A program made the position numbers and the translations under genes. From a candidate division WWE3 bacterium CG22_combo_CG10-13_8_21_14_all_39_12 (GTDB taxonomy: Bacteria > Patescibacteriota > 4484-211 > GCA-002791395): 28,943 bases of DNA. Below, one piece after another: positions 4,428 through 11,570 of the stretch (within the stretch, counting starts at the first letter, position 1; every line of letters begins with the position of its first letter). Where the stretch lies: positions 1 to 28,943 of the forward strand of contig PCSU01000001.1 of the NCBI GenBank assembly GCA_002771355.1. Direction: 5' to 3'. The notes under the pieces were generated by a model, which saw nothing but the letters and a program-made list of their open reading frames with translations, did not search any database and was not told where the DNA came from.

Positions 4428-7070
4428 CTAGAACTCAGCACGAACAGCAATCTCACTTTCAACAACCCTGCCATCTCTTCCGTACTTGAGCCTACTAATC
4501 TCTTTTATTATTTCACCCATCTTTTCATTGCGTGGAATACCCTGAATTGCAGGCCAATCAGTCTTAAATGAAAACGGTCGTGTTGGTTGACCATCTATTA
4601 ATAGCCTTGTACCTACCTCCCCAATTCCAAGATTAATAAGATCTCGCTGGGTAAAAACTGGCTCAAACTGTTTTTCCATATATTCAGCATCGTCAGCCCC
4701 AATCCTAAAACTACACATCGTACCAACATTACCAAATACTGCATTCCGAATATCATCTTGAATTTGAGCAATATACTGGTTAGCCACAATAAGGTTTAAT
4801 TTATATTTTCGAGCCTCTGCCAATATCTGTGCAAAATCTGGGGTTGAAAAGTTTTGAAACTCGTCAACATACAGGTAAAAATCCTTTCGTTGATCTGGTG
4901 GAAGATCAGCCCGACTCATTGCAGCGACTAAGATCCGTGGGACAAGTAATAAACCAAGGAATGTACTATTTTCTTCCCCAATTTTACCCTTACTAAGATT
5001 TGCCAAGAATATTTTCTTATTATCCATAATATCCCTGAAGCTGAAGGCAGATTTTGACTGTCCAATAATATTTCGCATAAGTTTTTCGGTAACAAAGCGA
5101 TCAAACTTACTTACAAAATATCCAAGCGTTTCAGACTTTTGAGCATCTGCAGTTTGAGCTATTTGTTCAGTCCAATAACTTTTGACCATGGGGTCATCAA
5201 TGAGTTTAATTTTCTTCTCAGCAAATGCAGGGTTAGTAAGAAGTTTTAAAACCTCAATAAGAGTATTTCCTGTCTCTGACATTGCCGTTAGCATGACGTT
5301 ACGCACAGCACGTTCTAACTGTGGACCAACAATCCCTGTTCGATTTGGATCATATAGCTTATACAATAGGCTAATAAATGAGTTAACAGCCTGATGCTTT
5401 TGTTCCTCCGTTTGCGCCTCAAGTATATTAATTCCCATTGGCCGTGAACTGTCTGCGGGGTTAAAGTACACAACATCCTCTGCCCGCTCTTTAGGAATCA
5501 TGGTAAGTAGCTCCTCAACAGCCTCACCGTGGGGATCAATAAATGCAAGTCCTTCACCATTTATTATGTCTTGATAAGCCAGATATTTTAAAAACTCAGA
5601 TTTTCCAGAACCAGTTTGCCCAATGGTATACATATGGCGACGACGATCCTCTCGTTGAAGACGAACACTAACCTTTTCATGCCTGTATATACTATCCCCT
5701 AAGTGAATACCTTCAGTTGGAAGATTTGTTGGAGGAGCGCTCGTACGTGTTCGAAGCCATTTAATCCGTGGCGTTTTCACCTCAATATTTGGAAAATGAT
5801 ATATTGTAGCAAGTTCGACTGAATTTAAAATTGGATAGTTTCCCCATTTCGGAAACGTTCGAGAAAGTATTTCATTAATGGTCTTTTCTTTTAATACAAC
5901 TTTCTTGTTTGAAAAAACTGCAAGGTGAGGCAACGAATACTGGTCAAACGATCCCACAATACTGTTCATTGTCGTTTGTGCAGAAATCTCATCACGTCCA
6001 TGAACCATAATTCGAACAACAACCCTATACCCAGGTCGACTTACTTTTTGAGAAACCGCCTCAAGAACTGCTGGATCAACACTTGCCTTTTTTTCACCAT
6101 CTTTTGCAGGACTTTGAGCTAATTGAACAAACCTCTGTCCTCGTTTACGCCATACATCATCGGCCGGTTGGGTTAGGAATTGCACCATTGCCTTTTCACC
6201 AACAGAAAGCTTACTAACAACTGAGGTAAGTGCATTCAAAGGATCCGTTCCAAACTCCTCAGCAACGCGAATCGGATAGTAAATTTTGCCCTTTAACTCA
6301 AGCTCATTTACCATAATGACCCCCTCTCCATCGTAAAAGGTAGAGCTGTCTATTTCAGAGATTTCCGCATCAGGATAAGCTCCGTGAATTTGTCGTTCTA
6401 CATAGTCTTGCCACTCTTTAGGAATGATTACTCTAAACGAAATCTGGGCTTCATCCGCAAAGATTTCAAAAGATAGCGACTGGGAATCGTTTTTAAACAA
6501 AATTTCTATTTGTGGAAATACACCTACCGCAAGATCAAACACTTTTCCCGGTTTTTGTGTTAATCCCGCTAAACTTGCATACATCTGTTCAGCTGCACTC
6601 ACTTCAATCTCATTATCTTGTGGCAATGTAACCTCTAAGATTACTTTTTCAACATCCCCATGCAACACCCCTTCGCGGTATATACTTTTCCATGTTTGAT
6701 CCCAATATTTTACATCAGAAGGTTCATAAATAATTTCGGGAACACTACTTTTAATATCAGCAACGGGAACATTATTTTTGACTATTTTCTCATTCGCATA
6801 ATTCACAACTTCAGAATCACCCACAGACTCATCTGAGCTTATTACGGTTTTCGCTTCTTCTGGAATATATTTTTTAGGTGTCCTCTCTTCAACTCCGCGA
6901 GCAAGTTTTACAGGTTTTGATGAAATTTGACCTCCAATATTTTTAGTAATTGGAGTCCCCGTGGCACCTGAGTTTATTAACTCTTGAATCCGTTTTCGTG
7001 ACTCCTCCAACCCAACTGGACCGGAGGGAGCGTTCTTAAACTGCGAAGATATTGGCTGGTCTATGGGCAT
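4428..7070 (-). CDS. Type IV secretion/conjugation-like DNA translocase ATPase (HerA/TraG superfamily)
   Basis: This 880-aa RecA-fold ATPase of the HerA/FtsK-VirD4/TraG superfamily is predicted to move DNA or protein across the envelope. The first ~110 residues are a disordered linker. Residues ~110-470 form an alpha/beta region with no obvious TM helix. The Walker A TIGQTGSGKSEF is near residue 485, with GLAFIDPHGEAVEELL after it. The Walker B FYLYVDEFQNFSTPDF is near 730 and the sensor region VANQYIAQIQDDIR near 765. Proteins of this kind are common in CPR genomes, often near pili. Here it is monocistronic, with no other secretion genes beside it. The start is set by TTGATT-16-TATAAT-8-ATG. 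The promoter overlaps that of secE on the other strand. Confidence 0.8.
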   Translation of the reverse strand: MPIDQPISSQFKNAPSGPVGLEESRKRIQELINSGATGTPITKNIGGQISSKPVKLARGVEERTPKKYIPEEAKTVISSDESVGDSEVVNYANEKIVKNNVPVADIKSSVPEIIYEPSDVKYWDQTWKSIYREGVLHGDVEKVILEVTLPQDNEIEVSAAEQMYASLAGLTQKPGKVFDLAVGVFPQIEILFKNDSQSLSFEIFADEAQISFRVIIPKEWQDYVERQIHGAYPDAEISEIDSSTFYDGEGVIMVNELELKGKIYYPIRVAEEFGTDPLNALTSVVSKLSVGEKAMVQFLTQPADDVWRKRGQRFVQLAQSPAKDGEKKASVDPAVLEAVSQKVSRPGYRVVVRIMVHGRDEISAQTTMNSIVGSFDQYSLPHLAVFSNKKVVLKEKTINEILSRTFPKWGNYPILNSVELATIYHFPNIEVKTPRIKWLRTRTSAPPTNLPTEGIHLGDSIYRHEKVSVRLQREDRRRHMYTIGQTGSGKSEFLKYLAYQDIINGEGLAFIDPHGEAVEELLTMIPKERAEDVVYFNPADSSRPMGINILEAQTEEQKHQAVNSFISLLYKLYDPNRTGIVGPQLERAVRNVMLTAMSETGNTLIEVLKLLTNPAFAEKKIKLIDDPMVKSYWTEQIAQTADAQKSETLGYFVSKFDRFVTEKLMRNIIGQSKSAFSFRDIMDNKKIFLANLSKGKIGEENSTFLGLLLVPRILVAAMSRADLPPDQRKDFYLYVDEFQNFSTPDFAQILAEARKYKLNLIVANQYIAQIQDDIRNAVFGNVGTMCSFRIGADDAEYMEKQFEPVFTQRDLINLGIGEVGTRLLIDGQPTRPFSFKTDWPAIQGIPRNEKMGEIIKEISRLKYGRDGRVVESEIAVRAEF

Positions 7071-7073
7071 TAA

Positions 7074-7106
7074 TTGCTATTATACCGACCTCCGTGATAA
7101 AATCAA
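7074..7106. promoter_or_regulatory. Overlapping divergent promoters of secE and the translocase gene
   Basis: For secE (plus strand), TTGCTA at 7074-7079 and TAAAAT at 7098-7103 are separated by 18 nt; the ATG is 8 nt on, at 7112. For the ATPase (minus strand), TTGATT at 7106-7101 and TATAAT at 7084-7079 are separated by 16 nt; the ATG is 8 nt on, at 7070. Each -10 lies on top of the other's -35, so RNA polymerase cannot occupy both at once. Confidence 0.65.
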
Positions 7107-7111
7107 AGCCT

Positions 7112-7297
7112 ATGAATACTATAACCACATTCGTGTATGATGTACGCAATGAATTGTACAAAGTTAAGTGGCCAACACGTGAACATACCCTAAAGATGAC
7201 TTTAGTTGTTATAATAACAACCGTTGGTATTGGAATATACGTTGGCGCTATAGATTTTGGACTTACCGCCATTATTGAAAAATTACTAATACTATAA
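7112..7297 (+). CDS. secE: Preprotein translocase subunit SecE
   Basis: This 61-aa single-TM subunit of the SecYEG channel has the conserved amphipathic helix NELYKVKWPTREHTLKMT followed by one membrane segment (LVVIITTVGIGIYVGAIDFG). The size is normal for minimal bacterial SecE. The frame is open upstream to 7052, but ATG 7112 is chosen because the SecE domain starts there and TAAAAT lies 8 nt before it, which suggests a leaderless message. It is the first gene of secE-nusG-rplK, the standard bacterial order. Confidence 0.9.
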   Translation: MNTITTFVYDVRNELYKVKWPTREHTLKMTLVVIITTVGIGIYVGAIDFGLTAIIEKLLIL

Positions 7298-7307
7298 AAT
7301 ACAGACT

Positions 7308-7976
7308 ATGGACGAACAGATTGTTAAAACAACTGAAGAAGAAAAACCAACTCCCCAAGTTGAGGTAACCGAAGAAATTACGGCAACTACTACTGATGGC
7401 AGGGAAACAAATGATGACGCTCCTAAGCGTAATCGTTTTGATCGTCCAAAAGACGAGTTTAAATGGTATGTTGCGCACACGTACAGTGGCCATGAAATGA
7501 AAGTGGAAATTAACCTTAAGAAACGTCTCGAGTCTTTTGGCATCACAGATCTTGTTCAAGAGATATTTATTCCTACTCAAGACAAAATAGAAGTTAAAGA
7601 AGGTAAACGACGTGAAGTAACAGAACGCATGTTCCCAGGCTATGTTTTGGTTAAAATGATTCTTAACGACGAAACTTTCAGTGCCGTAAAAGGAACCCCT
7701 GGGGTTACAGCTTTTGTTGGTATTGAAAATAAAGCAACACCTCTTACTGAAAAGCAAGTAGAAGCAATCAAACACTTCACTGAACAAGATGCACCTCAGT
7801 ACGAAGCCCAGTTTAGTATTGGCGAAGGTGTTAAAATTATCGACGGACCCTTCAATGACTTTGTTGGTACTGTTGAAGAGATTGACCAAGAAAAAGGAAA
7901 AATCAAAGTCTTGGTATCAATATTTGGTCGTGAAACACCAGTTGAACTCGATTTCTTGCAGGTTGGAAAATTATAA
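7308..7976 (+). CDS. nusG: Transcription termination/antitermination factor NusG
   Basis: NusG binds RNA polymerase and couples transcription to Rho or to the ribosome. The 222-aa product has an acidic N-terminal extension of about 45 residues, then the NGN domain (KWYVAHTYSGHEMKVEINLKK..., FPGYVLVKM, VKGTPGVTAFVG) and a C-terminal KOW domain (GEGVKIIDGPFNDFVGTVEEID). The extension is longer than in E. coli NusG and may be disordered. It lies 10 nt after secE and 2 nt before rplK, so the genes are cotranscribed. Confidence 0.94.
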   Translation: MDEQIVKTTEEEKPTPQVEVTEEITATTTDGRETNDDAPKRNRFDRPKDEFKWYVAHTYSGHEMKVEINLKKRLESFGITDLVQEIFIPTQDKIEVKEGKRREVTERMFPGYVLVKMILNDETFSAVKGTPGVTAFVGIENKATPLTEKQVEAIKHFTEQDAPQYEAQFSIGEGVKIIDGPFNDFVGTVEEIDQEKGKIKVLVSIFGRETPVELDFLQVGKL

Positions 7977-7978
7977 TC

Positions 7979-8404
7979 ATGGCTAAAAAAGTAAAGATAA
8001 TATTAAAACTTAATTTACCTGCTGGTGCAGCAACTCCTGCGCCTCCAGTTGGTACCGCACTTGGGCCTCATGGTGTTCCACTGATGGATTTTGTAAATGC
8101 ATACAACAAAGAAACAGCAGACAAGCGTGGGCAAATTATTCCGGTAGAAATAACAATTTATCAAGATACAAGTTTTGAGTTCGTAACAAAAACCCCTCCC
8201 GCAAGCTCTCTCCTTATGAAAGCTGCTGGGGTAGCAAAAGGCAGTGACGCAGTTCTTAATACAAAAGCAGGGTCAATTACTAAAGAGCAACTCAAACAAA
8301 TTGCCGAGGAAAAGATGGAAGATATTAACGCTAAAGACATTGATGCTGCAATGAAGATTATTGCCGGTACTGCTCAAAGTATGGGGATTGAGATCAAAGA
8401 CTAA
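7979..8404 (+). CDS. rplK: Large ribosomal subunit protein uL11
   Basis: uL11 (141 aa, normal length) binds the GTPase-associated region of 23S rRNA. Hallmarks are the N-terminal domain KIILKLNLPAGAATPAPPVGTALGPHGV and MDFVNAYNKET, followed by the RNA-binding C-terminal domain (KTPPASSLLMKAAGVAKGS, GTAQSMGIEI). In most bacteria rplA (uL1) follows in the same operon; here the next gene is rplJ after a 137-nt leader. Confidence 0.96.
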   Translation: MAKKVKIILKLNLPAGAATPAPPVGTALGPHGVPLMDFVNAYNKETADKRGQIIPVEITIYQDTSFEFVTKTPPASSLLMKAAGVAKGSDAVLNTKAGSITKEQLKQIAEEKMEDINAKDIDAAMKIIAGTAQSMGIEIKD

Positions 8405-8411
8405 CTGTGTC

Positions 8412-8439
8412 TTGTAATCTTAAGGTTTTACGATATAAT
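8412..8439 (+). promoter_or_regulatory. Promoter of the rplJ-rplL operon
   Basis: TTGTAA at 8412-8417 and TATAAT at 8434-8439 are separated by 16 nt, just after rplK. The predicted +1 near 8446 gives a leader of about 95 nt, so rplJL can be transcribed apart from rplK. Confidence 0.65.
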
Positions 8440-8445
8440 CTTAAC

Positions 8446-8541
8446 GTCTACCTATTTCAATAGGTAAACATTTAGGTCCAAAGACCGTAGGTCCTAACCC
8501 GAAAGGTAATCCACGGGATAATTCCTACGCAGGAAAAAGTC
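8446..8541 (+). promoter_or_regulatory. L10 leader (autoregulatory 5' UTR of rplJ-rplL)
   Basis: The leader holds a hairpin CCTAT/ATAGG at about 8450-8464, then the block GGTCCAAAGACCGTAGGT at about 8473-8490 within TTAGG...CCTAA, and a final stem CCT-ACGC-AGG just before the SD/ATG. AAAGACCGTAGGT and the CCTACGCAGG stem match what I recall of the L10 leader, where the L10-(L7/L12) complex represses its own translation. Identity rests on motif recall, not on a covariance search. Confidence 0.65.
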
Positions 8542-9081
8542 ATGCCAAATATAAAAAATATTGAACAAGTAGAAAAGTTAGCTCAAACGCTTTCCAAAGC
8601 AAACGGAAGTGTTTTTGTTGATTATCGTGGACTCTCCCACACTAAACTAGAAGAACTACGCCTATTGGTAGAACAAGCTGGAGGACAGTTACAGATTACA
8701 AAAAACACCCTCCTTAAAATTGCTCTAGAAAAGAATGGTTCTAACATGGACGAGGTTATTAGTAAGGATCTTACTGGCCCAACAGCAACAATCTTTTTGG
8801 GTGAAGACCTCATTACCCCTCTTAAAAACCTGAGTGAATTTATAAAAACAAATGAATTACCTGTAATTAAAAGTGGTTTTGTTGAACAAAACTATACATC
8901 GGCAGAACAAATTAATAAGCTTGCAAAACTCCCTTCAAAAGAAATATTACTCTCTATGCTTATGGGTACAATTAACGCCCCAACAACAAGTCTCGCACGC
9001 GTAATTAAGGCTCCTGTCCAATATCTTGTATACGCATTAAATGGCATTTCCTCACAAAAACAACAAGGGGGTGAGGCATAA
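8542..9081 (+). CDS. rplJ: Large ribosomal subunit protein uL10
   Basis: uL10 (179 aa) is the base of the ribosomal stalk. It has the N-terminal rRNA-binding domain (FVDYRGLSHTKLEELRLLVEQAGG, ITKNTLLKIAL, TGPTATIF) and a C-terminal helix for bL12 dimers (LARVIKAPVQYLVYALNGI). Residues AQ-LSKANGSVFVDYRG are typical. The AGGA of the leader's last stem, 9-12 nt upstream, is the likely SD. The TAA stop shares its last base with the rplL ATG, so the two are translationally coupled. Confidence 0.96.
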   Translation: MPNIKNIEQVEKLAQTLSKANGSVFVDYRGLSHTKLEELRLLVEQAGGQLQITKNTLLKIALEKNGSNMDEVISKDLTGPTATIFLGEDLITPLKNLSEFIKTNELPVIKSGFVEQNYTSAEQINKLAKLPSKEILLSMLMGTINAPTTSLARVIKAPVQYLVYALNGISSQKQQGGEA

Positions 9082-9455
9082 TGGCAGATATCGAAAAATT
9101 AGTTGATCAAATTGGAGAACTTAGTGTTCTTGAAGTTTCAGAACTCGTTTCAGCTCTTGAAGAAAAATTTGGAGTATCAGCAGCAGCTCCAGCTGCGGTT
9201 GCCGCAGCACCTGGTGCTACAGCAGAAGTAGCAGAAGAGAAAGATTCGTATACTGTTGAGATCACTGCAGCCGGTGACAATAAAATCGGAGTTATTAAGG
9301 CAATCCGAGAAATAAACGGTGAACTCGGCCTCAAAGAAGCGAAAGATCTTGTTGACAGCGCTCCAGCAGCTATTGCTGAAGACGTTTCAACTGAAGCAGC
9401 AAACGAAATGAAAGCAAAACTCGAAGCAGCAGGCGCTACTATTGTATTGAAGTAG
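9081..9455 (+). CDS. rplL: Large ribosomal subunit protein bL12 (L7/L12)
   Basis: bL12 (124 aa) is the multimeric stalk protein that recruits translational GTPases. It has the N-terminal dimerisation domain (IGELSVLEVSELVSALEEKFGVS), the Ala-rich hinge (residues ~35-50), and the C-terminal domain with KIGVIKAIREINGELGLKEAKDLVDSAP, which contacts EF-Tu/EF-G. Length and all blocks are normal. A purine-rich GGGGGTGAG precedes the start. rpoB does not follow here, unlike in many bacteria. Confidence 0.97.
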   Translation: MADIEKLVDQIGELSVLEVSELVSALEEKFGVSAAAPAAVAAAPGATAEVAEEKDSYTVEITAAGDNKIGVIKAIREINGELGLKEAKDLVDSAPAAIAEDVSTEAANEMKAKLEAAGATIVLK

Positions 9456-9799
9456 TTTCTCTGATTAAAGTAGAGACGTGGGGTGTGGAATCAAAGAAAT
9501 TTGAGATCGCGCCCCCTTCTCTTACCTTCCCCATTTCCCCACCATTCCATTAGTGATATGGCAGCCTCAACCAAAACAAGATGATTTAGTAGATATATAG
9601 CTATCCCTAAAACAAACAAATTTCACTATGAGGCCTAGTTGGTCAGTTTGTTGTTACAAGGATAGCTTTGAAGTTGTCCACTTTTTGACAACTTGATTTG
9701 GGTATACATATTTACACGTCAGTTTGCTAGAGACTAACCACAGTTATATACATGCATTTACGGTTTACCACTAGTATGATATGGTTATCTCACTTACAC
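9456..9799. other. Structured non-coding gap after rplL
   Basis: No gene is seen. Complementary blocks GTGGGG (9478) with CCCCAC (9537) and TGGAAT (9486) with ATTCCA (9544) are interleaved, which permits an H-type pseudoknot or two alternative folds. AGCTATCC (9599) and GGATAGCT (9660) form a wide inverted repeat. AAGTTGTC/GACAACTT at 9671-9694 is a perfect 8-bp stem with an 8-nt loop that ends in a TTGACA. GTCAGTTTG is repeated at 9642 and 9718. The region may contain the rplL 3' end, a small RNA, or operators for the HTH gene that follows. Confidence 0.5.
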
Positions 9800-9976
9800 A
9801 TGCTTGAAGAATATCCCGAAATACTAACAATCGGTGAAGTTGCTGAAATTTTACGGGTAACTCGCCTAACCCTTAAACGATGGGAACAAAAAGGATTAAT
9901 TCAGCCTATTCGAATAAATTCACGGGGAGATAGAAGATACACCAAAAAACAAATCCTTGCGCTTTTAGGCCAATAA
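9800..9976 (+). CDS. Small MerR/excisionase-type helix-turn-helix protein
   Basis: The 58-aa product is a single winged HTH: LTIGEVAEILRVTRLTLKRWEQKGLIQPIRINSRGDRRYTKKQILALLGQ. It follows the MerR/SoxR N-terminal or excisionase pattern, with a recognition helix (VTRLTLKRWEQKG) and a wing ending in R-RYT. It lacks any effector or dimerisation domain, so it is likely a small local regulator. The frame opens at 9752, and ATGs at 9752 and 9776 are alternatives. I prefer 9800 because the conserved domain begins right after it; no SD or well-spaced -10 decides this. The structured gap upstream could hold its operators. Confidence 0.65.
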   Translation: MLEEYPEILTIGEVAEILRVTRLTLKRWEQKGLIQPIRINSRGDRRYTKKQILALLGQ

Positions 9977-9981
9977 TAAGT

Positions 9982-10518
9982 CTATCCCACCCGGTTGAGA
10001 TACTCAAGACTTGCCCTATATAAACCGTCTTTTTTTAATACAGACAAACATGTTACCGATGCGTTATCAATATCGATTCCCCTTACCTGGTTTAATGAAT
10101 ACCCCAATAAAACATGTAAAAATACCCTAATGACATTTCCATGGGCAGAGACCAAAATATTGTCCTGGTCTTTCAAATATGTATCTAGAAACTCTTTGAG
10201 AATAGGGGCTTTTTTATCCATAACTTTAGCTACTTTATTTACCTGATCTTTATCATTTTCATCATCAACCCACAGATCAATCTCAGAAAGTCCTTTTTCA
10301 AACACAGGTATCACCGACAATACACTTGATGCGAGTAGAGCAGACTGTTTGGCACGTTCAAACGGACTTGAAACTATTTTTTTAATATCCTGGTTGGGTA
10401 ATAATTTTTGCACAGATCTTAAAACACTTTTCTCACCTTCCTGACTCAGTGGGCTGGAGGGTAACTGTTCACGAACGTCTATCCCAGTTGTTCCATGTCT
10501 CATTAAAAATAATCTCAC
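9982..10518 (-). CDS. Histidine phosphatase superfamily protein (phosphoglycerate mutase-like)
   Basis: The 178-aa product has the catalytic RHG motif at the N-terminus (LFLMRHGTT, His 8 is the phospho-acceptor), the second Arg in SSPFERAKQSA, and the C-terminal His in SAHGNVIR. It is shorter than cofactor-dependent phosphoglycerate mutase (about 230-250 aa), so a broad phosphatase acting on sugar phosphates or nucleotides is more likely than a glycolytic mutase. Its start is 4 nt after the stop of the kinase-like gene, and both run leftward, so they form an operon. It faces the HTH gene tail to tail. Confidence 0.82.
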   Translation of the reverse strand: MRLFLMRHGTTGIDVREQLPSSPLSQEGEKSVLRSVQKLLPNQDIKKIVSSPFERAKQSALLASSVLSVIPVFEKGLSEIDLWVDDENDKDQVNKVAKVMDKKAPILKEFLDTYLKDQDNILVSAHGNVIRVFLHVLLGYSLNQVRGIDIDNASVTCLSVLKKDGLYRASLEYLNRVG

Positions 10519-10522
10519 AATG

Positions 10523-11542
10523 TTAGTTTACCAAAGATGATACAAGTTGAGGTGCATGTGGAGAATAATCAACTAATAAATTAAGAAACTTCTTGCGTAA
10601 TTCCATATCATCAGGCTCTACCAAAAAAACATACAACGTTCTCCAATACAAAAAAAGAACCATCTTTCTTAGAAAATCTGAAGTTATTGATTGAGATACA
10701 CTTGAGTCTAATTGATATAGTTTCGTTGTATAAACTTCAAGTATTCGGTCAATTAGAACAATTATATCATTGGCATTCATCGATTTTGATACTATCCAGT
10801 GCACTACAAGTTTTGCAATATCTTCAATAGGATCACCCAACTTCACCATATCAAAATCAAGAAAACGAATAGAATCCCCTACCAAAACATCTGCCAAAGA
10901 CAAGTCTCCATTTATTGGAAGATTTTGCTCAAAGGTTGTGGCATCCTTTTCCAATTCAAGCATGCTCGTTAAAGACTTCCCCCATAATAAAGACAGTGCC
11001 TCCTTTTGATCTTGTGAAAGACCCAGTGTGTTCTCTTCAAGCCTTTTCAAAAAAAGTTTATTCATGTCATGTATAGTTTGAGAAATATCCATAGGGGGAG
11101 CAAACACTTCTGATGAGGAAATTGCGTATTTCCGTGAAACACTATGTAGATATGCTAACGCTTCCACAAAATCACTAAATACCCCTTCTTCCTCAACAAC
11201 ATCAAATAATACTTTTCCTTCCAAAAAAGGATAAATAGTTAAGTACAAAAAGTCTGAACCATCAAGTTTATAGTAGTAATCCCCTTTGAGTGTTGGTACA
11301 ACGTGTGGAACAGAAATATTGTTGTCTGATAAAAACCTAACAAAATCCATCCGTGAGGACACATACAATTCATTGTTTGGCTTTGATGGTATAAACCATT
11401 TCGACACATATTTCCCATCTTCTGTATGTAAAAATATAACCTTCGCTTGAAAACCTTCAGCACCCACAGAGTCAATTACTGCATTCTTTATGCCATAACC
11501 TTCATATAGTTGCTTTTGTATTATGTCTTTATTTAGCGCCAT
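10523..11542 (-). CDS. APH-fold kinase-like protein with altered catalytic loop
   Basis: This 339-aa protein resembles the aminoglycoside phosphotransferase/choline kinase (APH) fold: an N-lobe with KYVSKWFIPSKPNNEL, a hinge (LYLTIYPFLEGK), a helical C-lobe (VEALAYLHSVSRK), then the catalytic loop INGDLSLADVLVGDSIRFLDFDMVKLGDPIEDIA near residues 212-245. The usual H-G-D-x-x-x-x-N loop reads N-G-D-L-S-L-A-D. The catalytic Asp and the DFD metal-binding triad are kept, but the loop His is Asn and the metal-binding Asn is Asp. It may use a sugar or other small-molecule hydroxyl substrate, or be a pseudokinase. It lies next to the carbohydrate cluster and shares the start region with the divergent GH57 gene. 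Confidence 0.68.
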   Translation of the reverse strand: MALNKDIIQKQLYEGYGIKNAVIDSVGAEGFQAKVIFLHTEDGKYVSKWFIPSKPNNELYVSSRMDFVRFLSDNNISVPHVVPTLKGDYYYKLDGSDFLYLTIYPFLEGKVLFDVVEEEGVFSDFVEALAYLHSVSRKYAISSSEVFAPPMDISQTIHDMNKLFLKRLEENTLGLSQDQKEALSLLWGKSLTSMLELEKDATTFEQNLPINGDLSLADVLVGDSIRFLDFDMVKLGDPIEDIAKLVVHWIVSKSMNANDIIVLIDRILEVYTTKLYQLDSSVSQSITSDFLRKMVLFLYWRTLYVFLVEPDDMELRKKFLNLLVDYSPHAPQLVSSLVN

Positions 11543-11557
11543 TGCAATAAAAAATGG

Positions 11558-11563
11558 TATAAT
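11558..11563 (+). promoter_or_regulatory. -10 box of the GH57-GT operon
   Basis: TATAAT ends 7 nt before the ATG at 11571. It overlaps an in-frame ATG at 11562, which can therefore be excluded as a start. No good -35 is visible. Confidence 0.6.
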
Positions 11564-11570
11564 GCCTACA

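Noticed and set aside
4428..7070. Complete type IV secretion or conjugation locus
   Set aside because: Only the ATPase is present. No VirB-like channel, relaxase or coupling partners flank it, so a full system is not supported in this window.
7272..7889. 205-aa minus-strand frame opposite nusG
   Set aside because: Cys/Phe-rich composition typical of an antisense shadow; nusG on the plus strand is unambiguous.
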